Origin: Deltaproteobacteria bacterium
GTDB lineage: Bacteria > Myxococcota_A > Polyangia > Polyangiales > JADJMO01
Direction of reading: 5' to 3'
Length of the DNA stretch: 64,000 nucleotides
Assembly (NCBI GenBank): GCA_025363655.1
Contig: JANYDK010000127.1
Span: 61,836-125,835 of the forward strand
Positions within the stretch are counted from its first letter, which is position 1. Each line of letters opens with the position of its first letter. The notes beneath the pieces are model-generated. The model searched no databases, was not told the DNA's origin, and saw nothing but the letters and a program-made list of their open reading frames with translations. Shown piece after piece: positions 7,003 through 15,824 of the stretch. The position numbers and the translations under genes were made by a program.

Positions 7003-9399
7003 GTGGAGCACGAGCCCGTCGACACCGCCCTTCTCGCGGCTGCATCGCTGCTCTTCGGCGCCGCCTTCGTGCTCCATCCGGCGGCGGTCGCCTTCGTCGC
7101 TGCCGCCGTCGTCTTGCCCTTCATCCTCGGCCGGGCGCGTCTCGCGTCTCGCCACGCCTACATCTTCCTGTTCCTCCTCGCCATGATCGGCGCCGTACGG
7201 GCACGCTCTGCGTTGCATCGACGCGAGGTCGCGCTCGCGGCGTCGACGGCACGCCTCCCCCGTCCGGCGCGCTGCTTTTTCCACGGCGTCGTCTCCACCA
7301 TGCCCCTCGAGCGAGGCGTCTTGCGCGCCGACGTCGACGTCGATCGTCTCGACTGCGGCGCCGGTGACGTGCTCCTCGACGCACCCTTCCGCGCGCGTCT
7401 CTACGACGTTCCAGACGAGCTCTCGCGCGGAGATCTCGTCGAGGGGGTAGCGCAGCTCGCGCCGGCCCGCGCGCCGAAGGTCCCCGAGCTCGGCCTCGCC
7501 GCCTCGCGTCCACCATCGGTCTCCTCCGGCTCGGTGATCACCCTCGAGGTGAAGTCGCGATCCTTCGGGATTCGCGCGTGGCTCGATCGCGGGAGGGCGC
7601 GCCTCCGTCGCGCGATTCATCGGGTTTTTCCAGCTGATTTGGCGGCAATGGCACGCGCGTTGGTCCTCGGTGAAGAAGACCTCGCCCCCGACGACGACGC
7701 GGCATTTCGCGAGAGCGGTCTCACGCACCTCCTTGCCGTGTCGGGCACCCACGTCGCGCTCGTCATCGGCAGTCTGGTGTGGGCGCTTCGTGCCGCGATG
7801 GTCCGGCTGCTCCCGACGCTCGCCCGATCGATCGACGTCGGTCGCATCGCCGCGGCGATCGGCGTGCCCCTCGCGATGGCCTACGAGCAGCTGGCGGGCG
7901 ACAGCGGCTCGGCGCGTCGGGCGACAGCGATGGCGGTCGTGTTCCTCGTCGCGCGTGCCGGTGGACGCGCCGGCGATCGGCTCCGCGCCTTCGCGCTCTC
8001 GGTCGTCGTCGCGCTGATCGTCGATCCGCTCGCGCCGATGGACCTCTCGTTCGTCCTCTCCCTCGCGGCGACGGGTGGTTTGCTGCTCCTCGGCGGCCGT
8101 TTCGATCGCGCGCTCTCGACTCGATTTCCACGCCTTCCGCGCTTCGTGCGTGCGCCGCTGGTGGCGACGGCGGCGGCAAGCGTGGCCTGTGCACCGGTGG
8201 TCGCGACCTTGTCGGCAGGGGTCCCGCTCGTCGGCGTCGTCGCCAACGTCGTGGCGGTGCCGCTCGGAGAGATGGCGGCCCTGCCGCTGGCGAACCTCGC
8301 GGCCCTCCTCGGTGCGTCTCCAGTTCCCGCGCTCGGCGTCTACGCCGGCAAGGCTGCGACCGGCGCACTCCTTCTTCTGCGCGGCGTCGCGCGGATCGCG
8401 TCGGCACCCTCGCTCGCGGTGATTCCGGTGCCACCTCCGACGCAGGCGCAGCTCGCGATCCTCGGAGCCGCGGTGGCGCTCGTGCTCGTCGCGCGGCTAC
8501 GGGGGAAAGCTGCGCTGGCGCTGGTTTTTGCGGCAATCGCAGCCTATTTGCTCCTCGAACGCGTCGAGATTTCGCGCGGCGCGCCGCCTGGCTATCTCCG
8601 AGTCACCGTCCTCGACGTCGGACAGGGTGACTCGCTCCTCGTCGATTTTCCCGACGGTCGCGCGATGCTCGTCGATGCCGGTGGCGAGGTCGGGAGCCCA
8701 TACGATCCGGGCGCTGCCGTCGTCGCGCGGGTGCTCGCAGCACGAAGGCGCCGGCGTCTCGACGTCGTCGTCCTCAGCCACCCACACCCCGATCACTTCC
8801 TTGGCCTCGTCGCCGCGCTCCGTCGCGTCGAGGTCGGGGCCTTCTGGGACACGGGGCAGGGGGAGGCCGAAGGCGCGGGACCTGCCTATGCCCAGCTCCT
8901 CGCCGGGCTCCGCGCCCGTCACGTGCCCATCGTTCGCCCCGACGGGCTCTGCGGAGCGCCACGTGACTTCGGTGGGGCCACGGTGGAAGTCCTCGCGCCG
9001 TGTCCGGGCTTCGAGCGCGACCTCGGAGCCAACGACAACTCGTTCATCCTCCGCATCGGCTACGGCGCACGCCACGCACTCCTCGTCGGTGATTCCGAGC
9101 GCGCCGCCGAGCGAAACCTCGCCTTGGCGTATCCGCGAGACCTGCACGCCGACTTCCTCAAGGTCGGTCACCATGGTTCACGCACCAGCTCCTCGCTCGG
9201 TTTCCTCGACGCCGTCGCGCCGAGCATCGCCGCCATTTCTTGCGGCGCGCGCAATCGCTTCGGGCATCCTCACGCGGTCGCGCTCGAAAACCTCGAGCTC
9301 ATCGGCGCACGCATCTTCCGCACCGATCGCGACGGCTCGATCACCTGGAGCACCGATGGGCTCTCGTCCGATCTCGTGACCGGAGCCTCCGCGTGGTAA
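7003..9399 (+). CDS. comEC: ComEC/Rec2-type DNA uptake membrane protein with metallo-beta-lactamase domain
   Basis: The 798-residue protein has, in order, an N-terminal membrane and soluble DUF4131-like region, a Competence domain (SGTHVALV near residue 247 and many hydrophobic segments to about 520), and a C-terminal metallo-beta-lactamase-like domain. The last starts with VTVLDVGQGDSLLVDFPDG and carries the metal-binding HPHPDH and later VGHHGS. ComEC forms the channel that imports single-stranded DNA in natural transformation, and the C-terminal domain is thought to degrade the other strand. The length matches the full three-domain form. The GTG at 7003 is used because the hydrophobic N-terminus begins there. 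No other com genes are nearby. Confidence 0.93.
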   Translation: MEHEPVDTALLAAASLLFGAAFVLHPAAVAFVAAAVVLPFILGRARLASRHAYIFLFLLAMIGAVRARSALHRREVALAASTARLPRPARCFFHGVVSTMPLERGVLRADVDVDRLDCGAGDVLLDAPFRARLYDVPDELSRGDLVEGVAQLAPARAPKVPELGLAASRPPSVSSGSVITLEVKSRSFGIRAWLDRGRARLRRAIHRVFPADLAAMARALVLGEEDLAPDDDAAFRESGLTHLLAVSGTHVALVIGSLVWALRAAMVRLLPTLARSIDVGRIAAAIGVPLAMAYEQLAGDSGSARRATAMAVVFLVARAGGRAGDRLRAFALSVVVALIVDPLAPMDLSFVLSLAATGGLLLLGGRFDRALSTRFPRLPRFVRAPLVATAAASVACAPVVATLSAGVPLVGVVANVVAVPLGEMAALPLANLAALLGASPVPALGVYAGKAATGALLLLRGVARIASAPSLAVIPVPPPTQAQLAILGAAVALVLVARLRGKAALALVFAAIAAYLLLERVEISRGAPPGYLRVTVLDVGQGDSLLVDFPDGRAMLVDAGGEVGSPYDPGAAVVARVLAARRRRRLDVVVLSHPHPDHFLGLVAALRRVEVGAFWDTGQGEAEGAGPAYAQLLAGLRARHVPIVRPDGLCGAPRDFGGATVEVLAPCPGFERDLGANDNSFILRIGYGARHALLVGDSERAAERNLALAYPRDLHADFLKVGHHGSRTSSSLGFLDAVAPSIAAISCGARNRFGHPHAVALENLELIGARIFRTDRDGSITWSTDGLSSDLVTGASAW

Positions 9400-9408
9400 G
9401 TCTGCGAG

Positions 9409-9648
9409 GTGAGCGTTCGCACGCTGCCCTTCGTCGGACCTGGTCTGGTCACGCGCCAGCTGCGCGTCGCCGCGCGCGACGTCTTGCTGGTGAAGGGCCT
9501 CATCGAAGCGCACGAGGGTGTCGCCAACGTCTTCGGCGACGAGAGCGGCGGGCTCGTCTTGGCCGCCCCGTGCGATCGCGAGGCTGAGCTCGATGCGCTC
9601 GTGGTCATTGCGCTCGACGTCTTGGCGCTGCGAGCCGCCGACGGCTGA
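9409..9648 (+). CDS. Small conserved protein, DUF4911-like
   Basis: The 79-residue product begins at a GTG nine bases after the comEC stop. It has a compact alternating pattern: a VAARDVLLVKGLIEAHEGVA segment, then a Gly-rich turn, LVLAAP, and an acidic helix REAELDALV. This resembles the DUF4911 family, small proteins of unknown function with a conserved region on one-half of a ferredoxin-like fold. Codon bias matches the surrounding genes and the spacing suggests translation together with comEC. The family assignment is from recall of the pattern and is moderate. Confidence 0.6.
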   Translation: MSVRTLPFVGPGLVTRQLRVAARDVLLVKGLIEAHEGVANVFGDESGGLVLAAPCDREAELDALVVIALDVLALRAADG

Positions 9649-9675
9649 CTCGTCGAGCAGAGCTTTTTTCGTAGC

Positions 9676-10782
9676 CTATTTCACGCCTTCCCAGCGCAGC
9701 GTCGCTGGCGGTGCCTCGCCACGATCGAACGCCCCGAGGCGCCAGGCGGCGAGACCTCCGGCGACCGCTGCCACGGCGCCGATGGCTGCGTAGGTCCATC
9801 CCGAGCGCCAAATCGACGTCGAAGGAGGCGGCGGGTCCACTCCATCCCCGCCACTCTTGCCCTTCGGTTTCGTCATCCAGACGACGGGCGGTGCGCACCC
9901 ATGCGCGTCGCAGCGACGGACTTCGAGCGCACCGTTCGGCTTCTCACGCAATAGAGCCCAATCGGTGCAGCCGACCGCGAAGTGGCCGTTGGCGTCCGCG
10001 GCGACCGCTGTGAGGGCTGGCGCGAGATCGTCTCGCGAGCAGGCCTTGATGGGGGCGCGCGGAAGGAGGAACGTGCGTGCCGGCTCGGCGGCTGCGACGA
10101 CGATCCATCCCGCCCAGACCGAGGTTTCGAGCACGTTCGAAGGATCGCGCAGGTCACGCGCGACGATGCGGACGTGGTGCTCGCCGGGCTCGATCGTGAG
10201 CACCAGCGGCGCGGGGCCGAACGCGTGCTCGTTGCCGTCGAGGTAGGCGACGGTGCCGGGATCGGCGTCCGCGGTCCAGGTGACGGTGACCAAGGGCGCT
10301 TGCGGCGGGAGCGGGGCCGCGCCTTCGCTGAGCCCGAGGAGACGGCCACCATCGAGGAGCCGGGCCCGCGCGCGCAACGCCGAAGCGCCGCCGAGATCGC
10401 CGGCCACGAGCTCGGCGCGCGCGAGGAGGCGGAGCAGCTCGGCGACCAGAAACGGTGCTTCGGGATCTTCGGCGTGCGCGCGCGCCTCGCCATACGCGGC
10501 CGCCAACGCTGCGCGGACATGACCGAGCTGTGCCACGTCGGCGACGTCGAGCTCGGTCCGCGCGTCGCGCATGATCGTCTCGATGCGCGTGAGTCGCGAA
10601 GCACGCTCGGGATCGAGGTGGGGCTTCGGTGGCGTGGGTGGCTCGGGCAACTCCACCGCGCGCACCGATTCAGCTGTTTCCCAGGCGATTCGTCCGGCGA
10701 AGGCGACGCCCAAGGCGCTGAGCGGGCGCGGCGTCGCTTCGGCGGGTGACTCGATGACGACGGCGGGAACGTCGAGCGTCAC
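9676..10782 (-). CDS. Hypothetical protein with C-terminal transmembrane anchor
   Basis: The 368-residue protein starts at a GTG four bases after the stop of the upstream lipoprotein gene. A helical region (about 45-150) resembles short TPR-like helices, followed by a beta-rich segment with a PEGA-like carbohydrate-binding appearance (TVAYLDGNEHAFG, LTIEPGEHHVRIVARD). After a cysteine pair region (CTDW, CDAHGC) there is a single transmembrane segment near residues 335-352 and a short tail. It is probably an inner-membrane protein with a large domain on one side. Similar proteins are common in myxobacteria but no function is known to me. It is the last gene of a tight minus-strand run beginning at the IHF gene. 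Confidence 0.7.
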   Translation of the reverse strand: MTLDVPAVVIESPAEATPRPLSALGVAFAGRIAWETAESVRAVELPEPPTPPKPHLDPERASRLTRIETIMRDARTELDVADVAQLGHVRAALAAAYGEARAHAEDPEAPFLVAELLRLLARAELVAGDLGGASALRARARLLDGGRLLGLSEGAAPLPPQAPLVTVTWTADADPGTVAYLDGNEHAFGPAPLVLTIEPGEHHVRIVARDLRDPSNVLETSVWAGWIVVAAAEPARTFLLPRAPIKACSRDDLAPALTAVAADANGHFAVGCTDWALLREKPNGALEVRRCDAHGCAPPVVWMTKPKGKSGGDGVDPPPPSTSIWRSGWTYAAIGAVAAVAGGLAAWRLGAFDRGEAPPATLRWEGVK

Positions 10783-10786
10783 GGCG

Positions 10787-11395
10787 TCACTTCTTGTCGA
10801 ATTCGAGCGCCGGTCCGAACGATCGAAGTCGCGCGGTGGTCCAGCCGAGCGGCTCGCCGGGCATCGCCACCGTCTCGCGAATCTCCAGCTGCACCGGCCC
10901 GATTTGCGGACAATACGTGGTCGTGAGGATGCCAGGCGTATCGCCGCGGAAGGTCTCGGTGGTGACGACGCAGCCCTCGTAGCTGCCGGCATCGACGGTG
11001 ATTTTCTTGTCGACCGCGGTGACCTCGACGGTGGCGCCCTTCGCTCCCGGCCACTTGTCCCCGAGGGCCATCGGCTCTTTCAGGAGGTAGGCGCCGGAGT
11101 CGACGCGAACGATTCCGTCGCTCTCGATGCGCAGCTCGCTCCGTTCAGGACCACGCGAGAGCATGGCGACGTGCCCATCGAACGACACGCACTTCGTCAC
11201 CACCAAGAGGCCGATGCCAGGCGCGGTCGAGTCGTGCGCGGTGAAGCTCCATTGAAGGCCAGTCTCCAATGGATAGAAGCGCAGCACGCCGGTGAAGCGC
11301 GGCGCCTCGGCCCCCTTCGCTTCCGTCTTCGGCCCGCACGCGAGCGCGAGGGCCCCTACGAACGCGAGCCACGCCAGTCGTGCAGCGATGGGCAT
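10787..11395 (-). CDS. Lipoprotein of unknown function
   Basis: From the ATG at 11395 the protein has 202 residues with a lipoprotein signal (WLAFVGALALACG). The mature part is beta-rich: it begins with FYPLETGLQWSF and contains VDSGAYLLKEPM, a paired VTTETF and TTTYCPQIG pattern and two cysteines that could form a disulfide. Such FYPLxxGxxW folds are widespread in periplasmic proteins of unknown function. The stop lies four bases before the next gene's start and only two bases separate it from the upstream beta-barrel gene, so the three are probably one transcript. Confidence 0.78.
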   Translation of the reverse strand: MPIAARLAWLAFVGALALACGPKTEAKGAEAPRFTGVLRFYPLETGLQWSFTAHDSTAPGIGLLVVTKCVSFDGHVAMLSRGPERSELRIESDGIVRVDSGAYLLKEPMALGDKWPGAKGATVEVTAVDKKITVDAGSYEGCVVTTETFRGDTPGILTTTYCPQIGPVQLEIRETVAMPGEPLGWTTARLRSFGPALEFDKK

Positions 11396-11397
11396 TT

Positions 11398-12015
11398 TCA
11401 GAGAGTGTAGCGGAGCACCGCGCCCGCGACGATCGCGAGCGGCGAGTCGGAGCGAGTCGTGCTCTTCGTGGCCGCGTCGCTGCGAACGCCCCCTTCGAGC
11501 GCGATGCCGAAGTGGCGGCTGAGCGCGCGCCACTCGAAGCCGATCGACGCGCCCCAAGAGAGCCGGAAAGTGTGGGCGTTGTCGAAGCCGTAGGTCGAGA
11601 GCACGCCGCCGTCGTCGGCCTTGTGGAGCCCGAGCTCGAGGCGCACGGGGATGCGCACGCGTGCGCCGAGGGGAGCTGCTGCGCGGAGGCCGCCGCCGAA
11701 GCCCCAGAGGACGTAGCCGCGCTCACCGGGAGGCGGGCTGCCGCGATCGGTGGAGAGGAACGCCGCGTCGGCCGCCGCGAAGACGCCGAGCCATTTGACG
11801 AACTCCCATCCCGCGGTGACGCGCACCCAGGGACCGGGGCTCGTCACGTGCTTCAGTCGTCCGGTCGGCGCGTACATGCCGAGGGTGCCTTCGACCGTGG
11901 GGCCGCCCTTGTAGGGGGCCGGAGGGGGCGCCTCGGCTGCCGATGCCGCCGCCGTCACTCCGAGGACGGTGAGTCCCAAGAGAGGGCCCACAACACGAGC
12001 CTTGGCGCCGGGCAC
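11398..12015 (-). CDS. Outer-membrane beta-barrel protein
   Basis: The 205-residue product begins with GTG and has a cleavable signal peptide (LLGLTVLGVTAAASA then AEAP). The rest is alternating beta-strand sequence with Gly and aromatic residues, for example VEGTLGMYAPTGRL, VRVTAGWEFVKWLGVF, LRLELGLHKADD-type strands and a C-terminal AGAVLRYTL ending in a hydrophobic residue, typical of outer-membrane barrels. The size fits an 8-stranded barrel. It resembles in size the CglE/gliding-motility class of myxobacterial small barrels, but this is not established. It sits in the operon between two lipoproteins. Confidence 0.72.
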   Translation of the reverse strand: MPGAKARVVGPLLGLTVLGVTAAASAAEAPPPAPYKGGPTVEGTLGMYAPTGRLKHVTSPGPWVRVTAGWEFVKWLGVFAAADAAFLSTDRGSPPPGERGYVLWGFGGGLRAAAPLGARVRIPVRLELGLHKADDGGVLSTYGFDNAHTFRLSWGASIGFEWRALSRHFGIALEGGVRSDAATKSTTRSDSPLAIVAGAVLRYTL

Positions 12016-12097
12016 GCTCCGACGCTATCGGCCTCCGCCGCATCTTTCAAGCTCGTCGCTCGTGGGCTCGCGTCGCCGTCGCGAACGTTCGATCGGG

Positions 12098-13114
12098 TCA
12101 ATGCAGGAGCGTGCGCAAATCGGGCTCGATCAGCGCGCGGATGCCATTCGCCAGCGCCGTCGCGTCGAGGACGGCAGCGACGTCGACCGCCTCCTTGGTC
12201 GCGGTCACCGTCGGCACGACGTCACGGAGCGCCAGCGCCTTGCCGAGATCGCTCGCGCGGATGCGATCGACGATCGCCTGCACCTCGGCGCGCGCGGCGT
12301 CGGCGTCGCTGCCCCATCGGCCGGTGAGGTGGATCGCGAGCGCGAGCTTTCCCGCGGGCAGAGGTCGAAGCGTCAGCGCAGCGCCGTCACACTCTTGCAC
12401 GACGATGGGCGCGCTGCCGTCCGTCCCGACATTGCTCCCGAGGACGTCGCCGAGAGGGCACCGCGCGGATGCGACGAAGGGCGCGTCTCCTGCCCAGGCG
12501 GCGAGCGCAACGAACGGCGCCTGGGTCGAGAGAGCGCGCGCGACCGACAATTTCCCAGTCGAAAGCGCCATCGTCACCGCCACGGGTCCGAGCCTTCCGG
12601 ACTCTCCGACGACGGAGTCACCTTTGGTCGACCAGAGCCCGACGAGACTCGCGCGACCACCCGCAGCCGTGCTCCCCCAAACGCGCACCAAGTCGGGCCT
12701 CGGCGAAGCGCGACCGTTCGGCGGGAACATCCGCTTCTCGAACGCAGCGATCGCGCCGTCCGGCGAGGTGCCCTTCGGCAGGGTCGCCGCGTAGACGGTC
12801 GACGACGCGTAGCCAACGATCAAGGCCTCGGGCACCTCGCGCGTCGGAAAGCCGACGAGTCGGTCGAGCCGGTCGAACCCGTCGGCCGGAGCGATCGAAG
12901 AAATCTGCGTGAAAATAGGGCTCTTGGCGATCGCCTCGGGTCGCACGCGAAGCGACCAGCGCGCCCCTGGTCCCTGCACGACCTCGCCGAGCATCGTCGT
13001 CACGAGAGGCGGAAGCTCGGCCTTCGGCGGCGGCTTCGGCGGCGAGGGACAGCCGACGATCGCCAACGTCAGCGAAAGACCCGCAAGGCGCGCGCCGCGC
13101 TCGCCGAAGGTCAT
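12098..13114 (-). CDS. Lipoprotein of unknown function, translationally coupled to tyrS
   Basis: The ATG at 13114 overlaps the tyrS stop as ATGA. The 338-residue product has a lipoprotein signal (LSLTLAIVGC) and a Pro-rich linker (PKPPPK). The mature part resembles the architecture of the large lipoproteins further along the window: a series of about 100-residue beta/alpha units with Gly-rich turns and a final helical VQAIVDRIRAS stretch. It has two cysteines near the middle. No catalytic motif is visible. The tight overlap with tyrS means its level is tied to the synthetase, which is unusual for a lipoprotein of no known link to translation. Confidence 0.78.
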   Translation of the reverse strand: MTFGERGARLAGLSLTLAIVGCPSPPKPPPKAELPPLVTTMLGEVVQGPGARWSLRVRPEAIAKSPIFTQISSIAPADGFDRLDRLVGFPTREVPEALIVGYASSTVYAATLPKGTSPDGAIAAFEKRMFPPNGRASPRPDLVRVWGSTAAGGRASLVGLWSTKGDSVVGESGRLGPVAVTMALSTGKLSVARALSTQAPFVALAAWAGDAPFVASARCPLGDVLGSNVGTDGSAPIVVQECDGAALTLRPLPAGKLALAIHLTGRWGSDADAARAEVQAIVDRIRASDLGKALALRDVVPTVTATKEAVDVAAVLDATALANGIRALIEPDLRTLLH

Positions 13115-14388
13115 GCCTTGCGCAGGACCTCGATGCGCTTCCACTTGCGGTTCTTCGAGCCGACGCGGACGACGTACGATTTGCCGACCGCGAGGGCCAG
13201 CTTCGGGTCGCTCACGCGCACCCCGTCGAGCTCGACGCCGCCTTGCTCGACGAGCTGTTTACCCTGGCTCGAGCTGGCGACGAGTCCGGCCGAGTGGAGC
13301 GCCTTCGGGAGCCACATCGTCTCGCCATCGGTCTCGACGCGCGCGGTCTCGAGCTCGGTCGGCGCCGCGTCCGTCTCGAAGCGAGCTTCCCATTCGCGGA
13401 GCCCGGCCGTGGCGGCGCCCTCTCCATGGAAGCGCGCGGCGATCTCGAGCGCGAAGGCCTTCTTCGCTTCCTTCGGGTGCTTCTTCCCCGCCTTCACGTC
13501 GGCGCGCAACGCGGCGATGTCGGCCGAGGACGCGCGCGAAAGGAGCTCGAAATATCGGAAGATCACGCCATCGTCGACCAGCATCAGCTTGCGTACTTGC
13601 TCGCTCGCCGGCTCGTCGAGGCCGACGTAATTGCCTCCGCTCTTGCTCATCTTCTCGCCGACGACGTTGCCCTTCTCGTCGGCCTTGGCGTTGATGCCCT
13701 CGAGGAGCGGCGTCGTCATCACGATCTGCGCGCGCTTGCCGTACGCCGGCATGATGTCGCGCCCGACCATCAGGTTGAAGAGCTGATCGGTGCCCCCGAG
13801 CTCGACGTCGCATTCGAGCGCGACCGAATCGTAGCCCTGCCACAGCGGGTAGAGGAACTCGTGCTGGTAGATCGGCCGGTTGTCGTCGAAGCGCTGCTTG
13901 AAGTCGTTGCGTTCGAGCATCCGCGAGACCGTCGACTTGGCCATCAGCTTGACCAACTCGAGCGGCGCCATCTTCGCGAGCCACTCGCTGTTGTGGCGCA
14001 CCTCCAGGTTCTTCTCGGAGAGCACCTTGAGGCACTGCGCGACGTACGTCTTGCCGGCCGCCTGCACCTCTTCGAGCTCGAGCTGCGGGCGCAGTTTGTT
14101 GCGTCCAGTCGGGTCACCGACCATCGCCGTGTAGTCGCCGATGAGGAAGATGACGGTGTGCCCGTAGTCCTGAAATTGACGGAGCTTCTGCAGCAGCACC
14201 GCGTGCCCGAGGTGGAGGTCGGGCCGCGTCGGATCGAAGCCGGCCTTCACGCGCAGCGGCTTTCCCGAGCTCCTCGACTCTTGCAGGCGCGTGAGCAGCT
14301 CGGCCTTCACGTGGAGATCGACGACGCCCCGCGCCAGCTCGGTGAACTGCTCGGTCACATCCGGAACGGTCACGTCGGTCACGACCAT
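13111..14388 (-). CDS. tyrS: Tyrosyl-tRNA synthetase (TyrZ type)
   Basis: The 425-residue protein is a class I synthetase that charges tRNA-Tyr. The HIGH motif is HLGH (about 60) and the KMSKS motif is intact (EKMSKSGGNY, about 248). The motifs IGDYTAMVGDPTGRNKLRP, YPLWQGYDSV and ELGGTDQLFNLMVGRDI are the tyrosine-binding blocks. The C-terminus is an S4 RNA-binding domain with VEQGGVELDGVRVSDPK. The KMSKS form and the length identify the TyrZ-like subgroup rather than the E. coli-type KFGKS. It is 61 bases downstream of the IHF gene and overlaps the next gene by four bases. Confidence 0.97.
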   Translation of the reverse strand: MVVTDVTVPDVTEQFTELARGVVDLHVKAELLTRLQESRSSGKPLRVKAGFDPTRPDLHLGHAVLLQKLRQFQDYGHTVIFLIGDYTAMVGDPTGRNKLRPQLELEEVQAAGKTYVAQCLKVLSEKNLEVRHNSEWLAKMAPLELVKLMAKSTVSRMLERNDFKQRFDDNRPIYQHEFLYPLWQGYDSVALECDVELGGTDQLFNLMVGRDIMPAYGKRAQIVMTTPLLEGINAKADEKGNVVGEKMSKSGGNYVGLDEPASEQVRKLMLVDDGVIFRYFELLSRASSADIAALRADVKAGKKHPKEAKKAFALEIAARFHGEGAATAGLREWEARFETDAAPTELETARVETDGETMWLPKALHSAGLVASSSQGKQLVEQGGVELDGVRVSDPKLALAVGKSYVVRVGSKNRKWKRIEVLRKA

Positions 14389-14449
14389 CGCCGCTCTCTA
14401 GCAGAGGGGAGATCGCCCTGCGATACGGACCCTGTCGATGTCGTTTGGC

Positions 14450-14836
14450 TCAGCGCTTGGCGCGGTGGCTGGCCGGTGAGGCGACGACGACTTCTTCTTT
14501 GACACGCTCGACGTGGTCGTCGTGGTCGTCGTCTTCGTCGCCGGTGATCGCGAGGTGGCGGCTCGAGTTCACGAGCTCGCGCAGCTCTTTGCCGACCTTG
14601 AAGAACGGCAGCCGCTTCGCAGGCACCTCGACCGGCGCGCCGGTGCGCGGGTTGCGCCCTTCGTAGGGACGATAGGGCCGCACCGTGAGAGATCCGAACC
14701 CGCGAATCTCGACGCCTTCGCCGGCGCGCATGGCGTCGATGATGGTGTCGAAGACGCAGTTCACGACGAGCTCTGCGCGCGCCTTCGTCAGCTCGCCTCG
14801 GGCGGCGACGGCGTCGATCAGCTCGCTCTTCGTCAT
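14450..14836 (-). CDS. HU/IHF-family DNA-binding protein with acidic C-terminal tail
   Basis: The 128-residue protein carries a full bacterial HU/IHF fold in the first 95 residues: MTKSELIDAVA, the beta-arm with RGFGSLTVRPY and GRNPRTGAPVEVP, and PFFKVGKELRELVN. These are close to IHF subunits. The extra 33-residue tail is acidic then basic (DEDDDHDDHVERVKEEVV), unlike standard 90-residue family members. It binds and bends DNA. A GGGAGG Shine-Dalgarno is seven bases before the ATG, and a promoter-like pair lies 54-82 bases upstream. It begins the minus-strand gene run that includes tyrS. Confidence 0.93.
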   Translation of the reverse strand: MTKSELIDAVAARGELTKARAELVVNCVFDTIIDAMRAGEGVEIRGFGSLTVRPYRPYEGRNPRTGAPVEVPAKRLPFFKVGKELRELVNSSRHLAITGDEDDDHDDHVERVKEEVVVASPASHRAKR

Positions 14837-14889
14837 CTGTCAGCCTCCCGCCATCGGCGCATGCGAAGAACGTCTTATTACGTGCAATA

Positions 14890-14918
14890 TCGGTAACGTA
14901 CGCCCGCCGATTGGTCAA
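14890..14918 (-). promoter_or_regulatory. Possible housekeeping promoter of the IHF/tyrS run
   Basis: On the minus strand TTGACC (14918-14913) is followed after 17 bases by TACCGA (14895-14890), a plausible -35/-10 pair upstream of the IHF gene. The -10 match is only partial. The region is shared with the divergent birA gene. Confidence 0.35.
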
Positions 14919-14993
14919 CCCGAAGCGGGAGGCGCCCAAACCACGGGTTTCCAAGCCTCTTCGGAGGTCGACGTCGCCGCACCGCGGGAGCTG

Positions 14994-15824
14994 GTGCATG
15001 CACGAGCGGTGACCGAACAGGACCGGTTTACCCCCGAGCTCGCCGAGCGTCGCTTCGAGCTCGCGGGCTTCGCAGCCAAGGTGTTGCACGAAACGAGCTC
15101 GACGAACGACGACGCCCGCAGCTGGGCGAGCAGCGGAGCACCCGAATTCGCCGTCGTCCTCGCCGATACGCAGACGAGCGGGCGTGGTCGCCATGGTCGC
15201 AGTTGGAGCTCGCCCCCCGGCGCTTCTCTGGCGATGTCGGTCGTCGTCCGCCCGCTCGTCTCGCCGATGCGCTTGCCACAGCTCTCGCTCGTCACCGGGC
15301 TCGCAGTGCGCGCCGCGCTCGCCGTCGCCATCGCGAGCATCGAGCCCCGCGCAATCTCTCTCAAGTGGCCGAACGACGTCGTCGTCCGCAGCGCGGTCAG
15401 CATGCAGAAGCTCGCGGGAATTCTCGTCGAAGCGTCGATCGGTGCTAGCGGCGTCGAGCACGCCATCGTCGGCATCGGGGTCAACGTCGCGCGCACCTCG
15501 TTTCCACCCGAGCTCGGAGATCGAGCGACGTCGATCGCCCTCGTCGCTCCCGAATCTCCCGCCGTGCACGATCGCGTCGGCCTCGCGCTCTCGATCGTGC
15601 AGCGGCTCCGCGAAGAGGTGTCCCGCTGGCTCGCCGATCCGAGCGGGCTGCGCGCGCGCTTTTCGCCCTTCGACGTGCTCTCGCAGGCGAACGTGCGCCT
15701 CGAGGACGGGACGTGCGGCGTCGCCTGCGGCATCGACGACGATGGTCAACTACGCGTGCGCTGTCTCGATGGAACGCTGCGTGCGGCGAGCGCGGGTGAG
15801 GTCATCGTGGAGAGCCTCGCATGA
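14994..15824 (+). CDS. birA: Biotin-[acetyl-CoA-carboxylase] ligase, catalytic form without HTH
   Basis: From the GTG at 14994 the protein has 276 residues and consists of the BirA catalytic and C-terminal domains only. Motifs seen are HETSSTNDDARSWA, the biotin/ATP loop GRGRHGRSWSSPPGASLAMS (Gly-rich, basic), LKWPNDVVV, KLAGILVEA and IGIGVNV. It activates biotin as biotinyl-AMP and transfers it to the carrier protein of acetyl-CoA and other biotin carboxylases. No N-terminal winged helix is present, so it should not repress biotin genes. The start is uncertain because the frame is open upstream; the GTG at 15009 is also possible. It overlaps the Rieske gene by ATGA. Confidence 0.92.
   Translation: MHARAVTEQDRFTPELAERRFELAGFAAKVLHETSSTNDDARSWASSGAPEFAVVLADTQTSGRGRHGRSWSSPPGASLAMSVVVRPLVSPMRLPQLSLVTGLAVRAALAVAIASIEPRAISLKWPNDVVVRSAVSMQKLAGILVEASIGASGVEHAIVGIGVNVARTSFPPELGDRATSIALVAPESPAVHDRVGLALSIVQRLREEVSRWLADPSGLRARFSPFDVLSQANVRLEDGTCGVACGIDDDGQLRVRCLDGTLRAASAGEVIVESLA

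Noticed and set aside
11969..13630. Long plus-strand frame over the minus-strand lipoprotein and tyrS
   Set aside because: The opposite strand has tyrS with all catalytic motifs; this frame has an Arg-rich biased composition.
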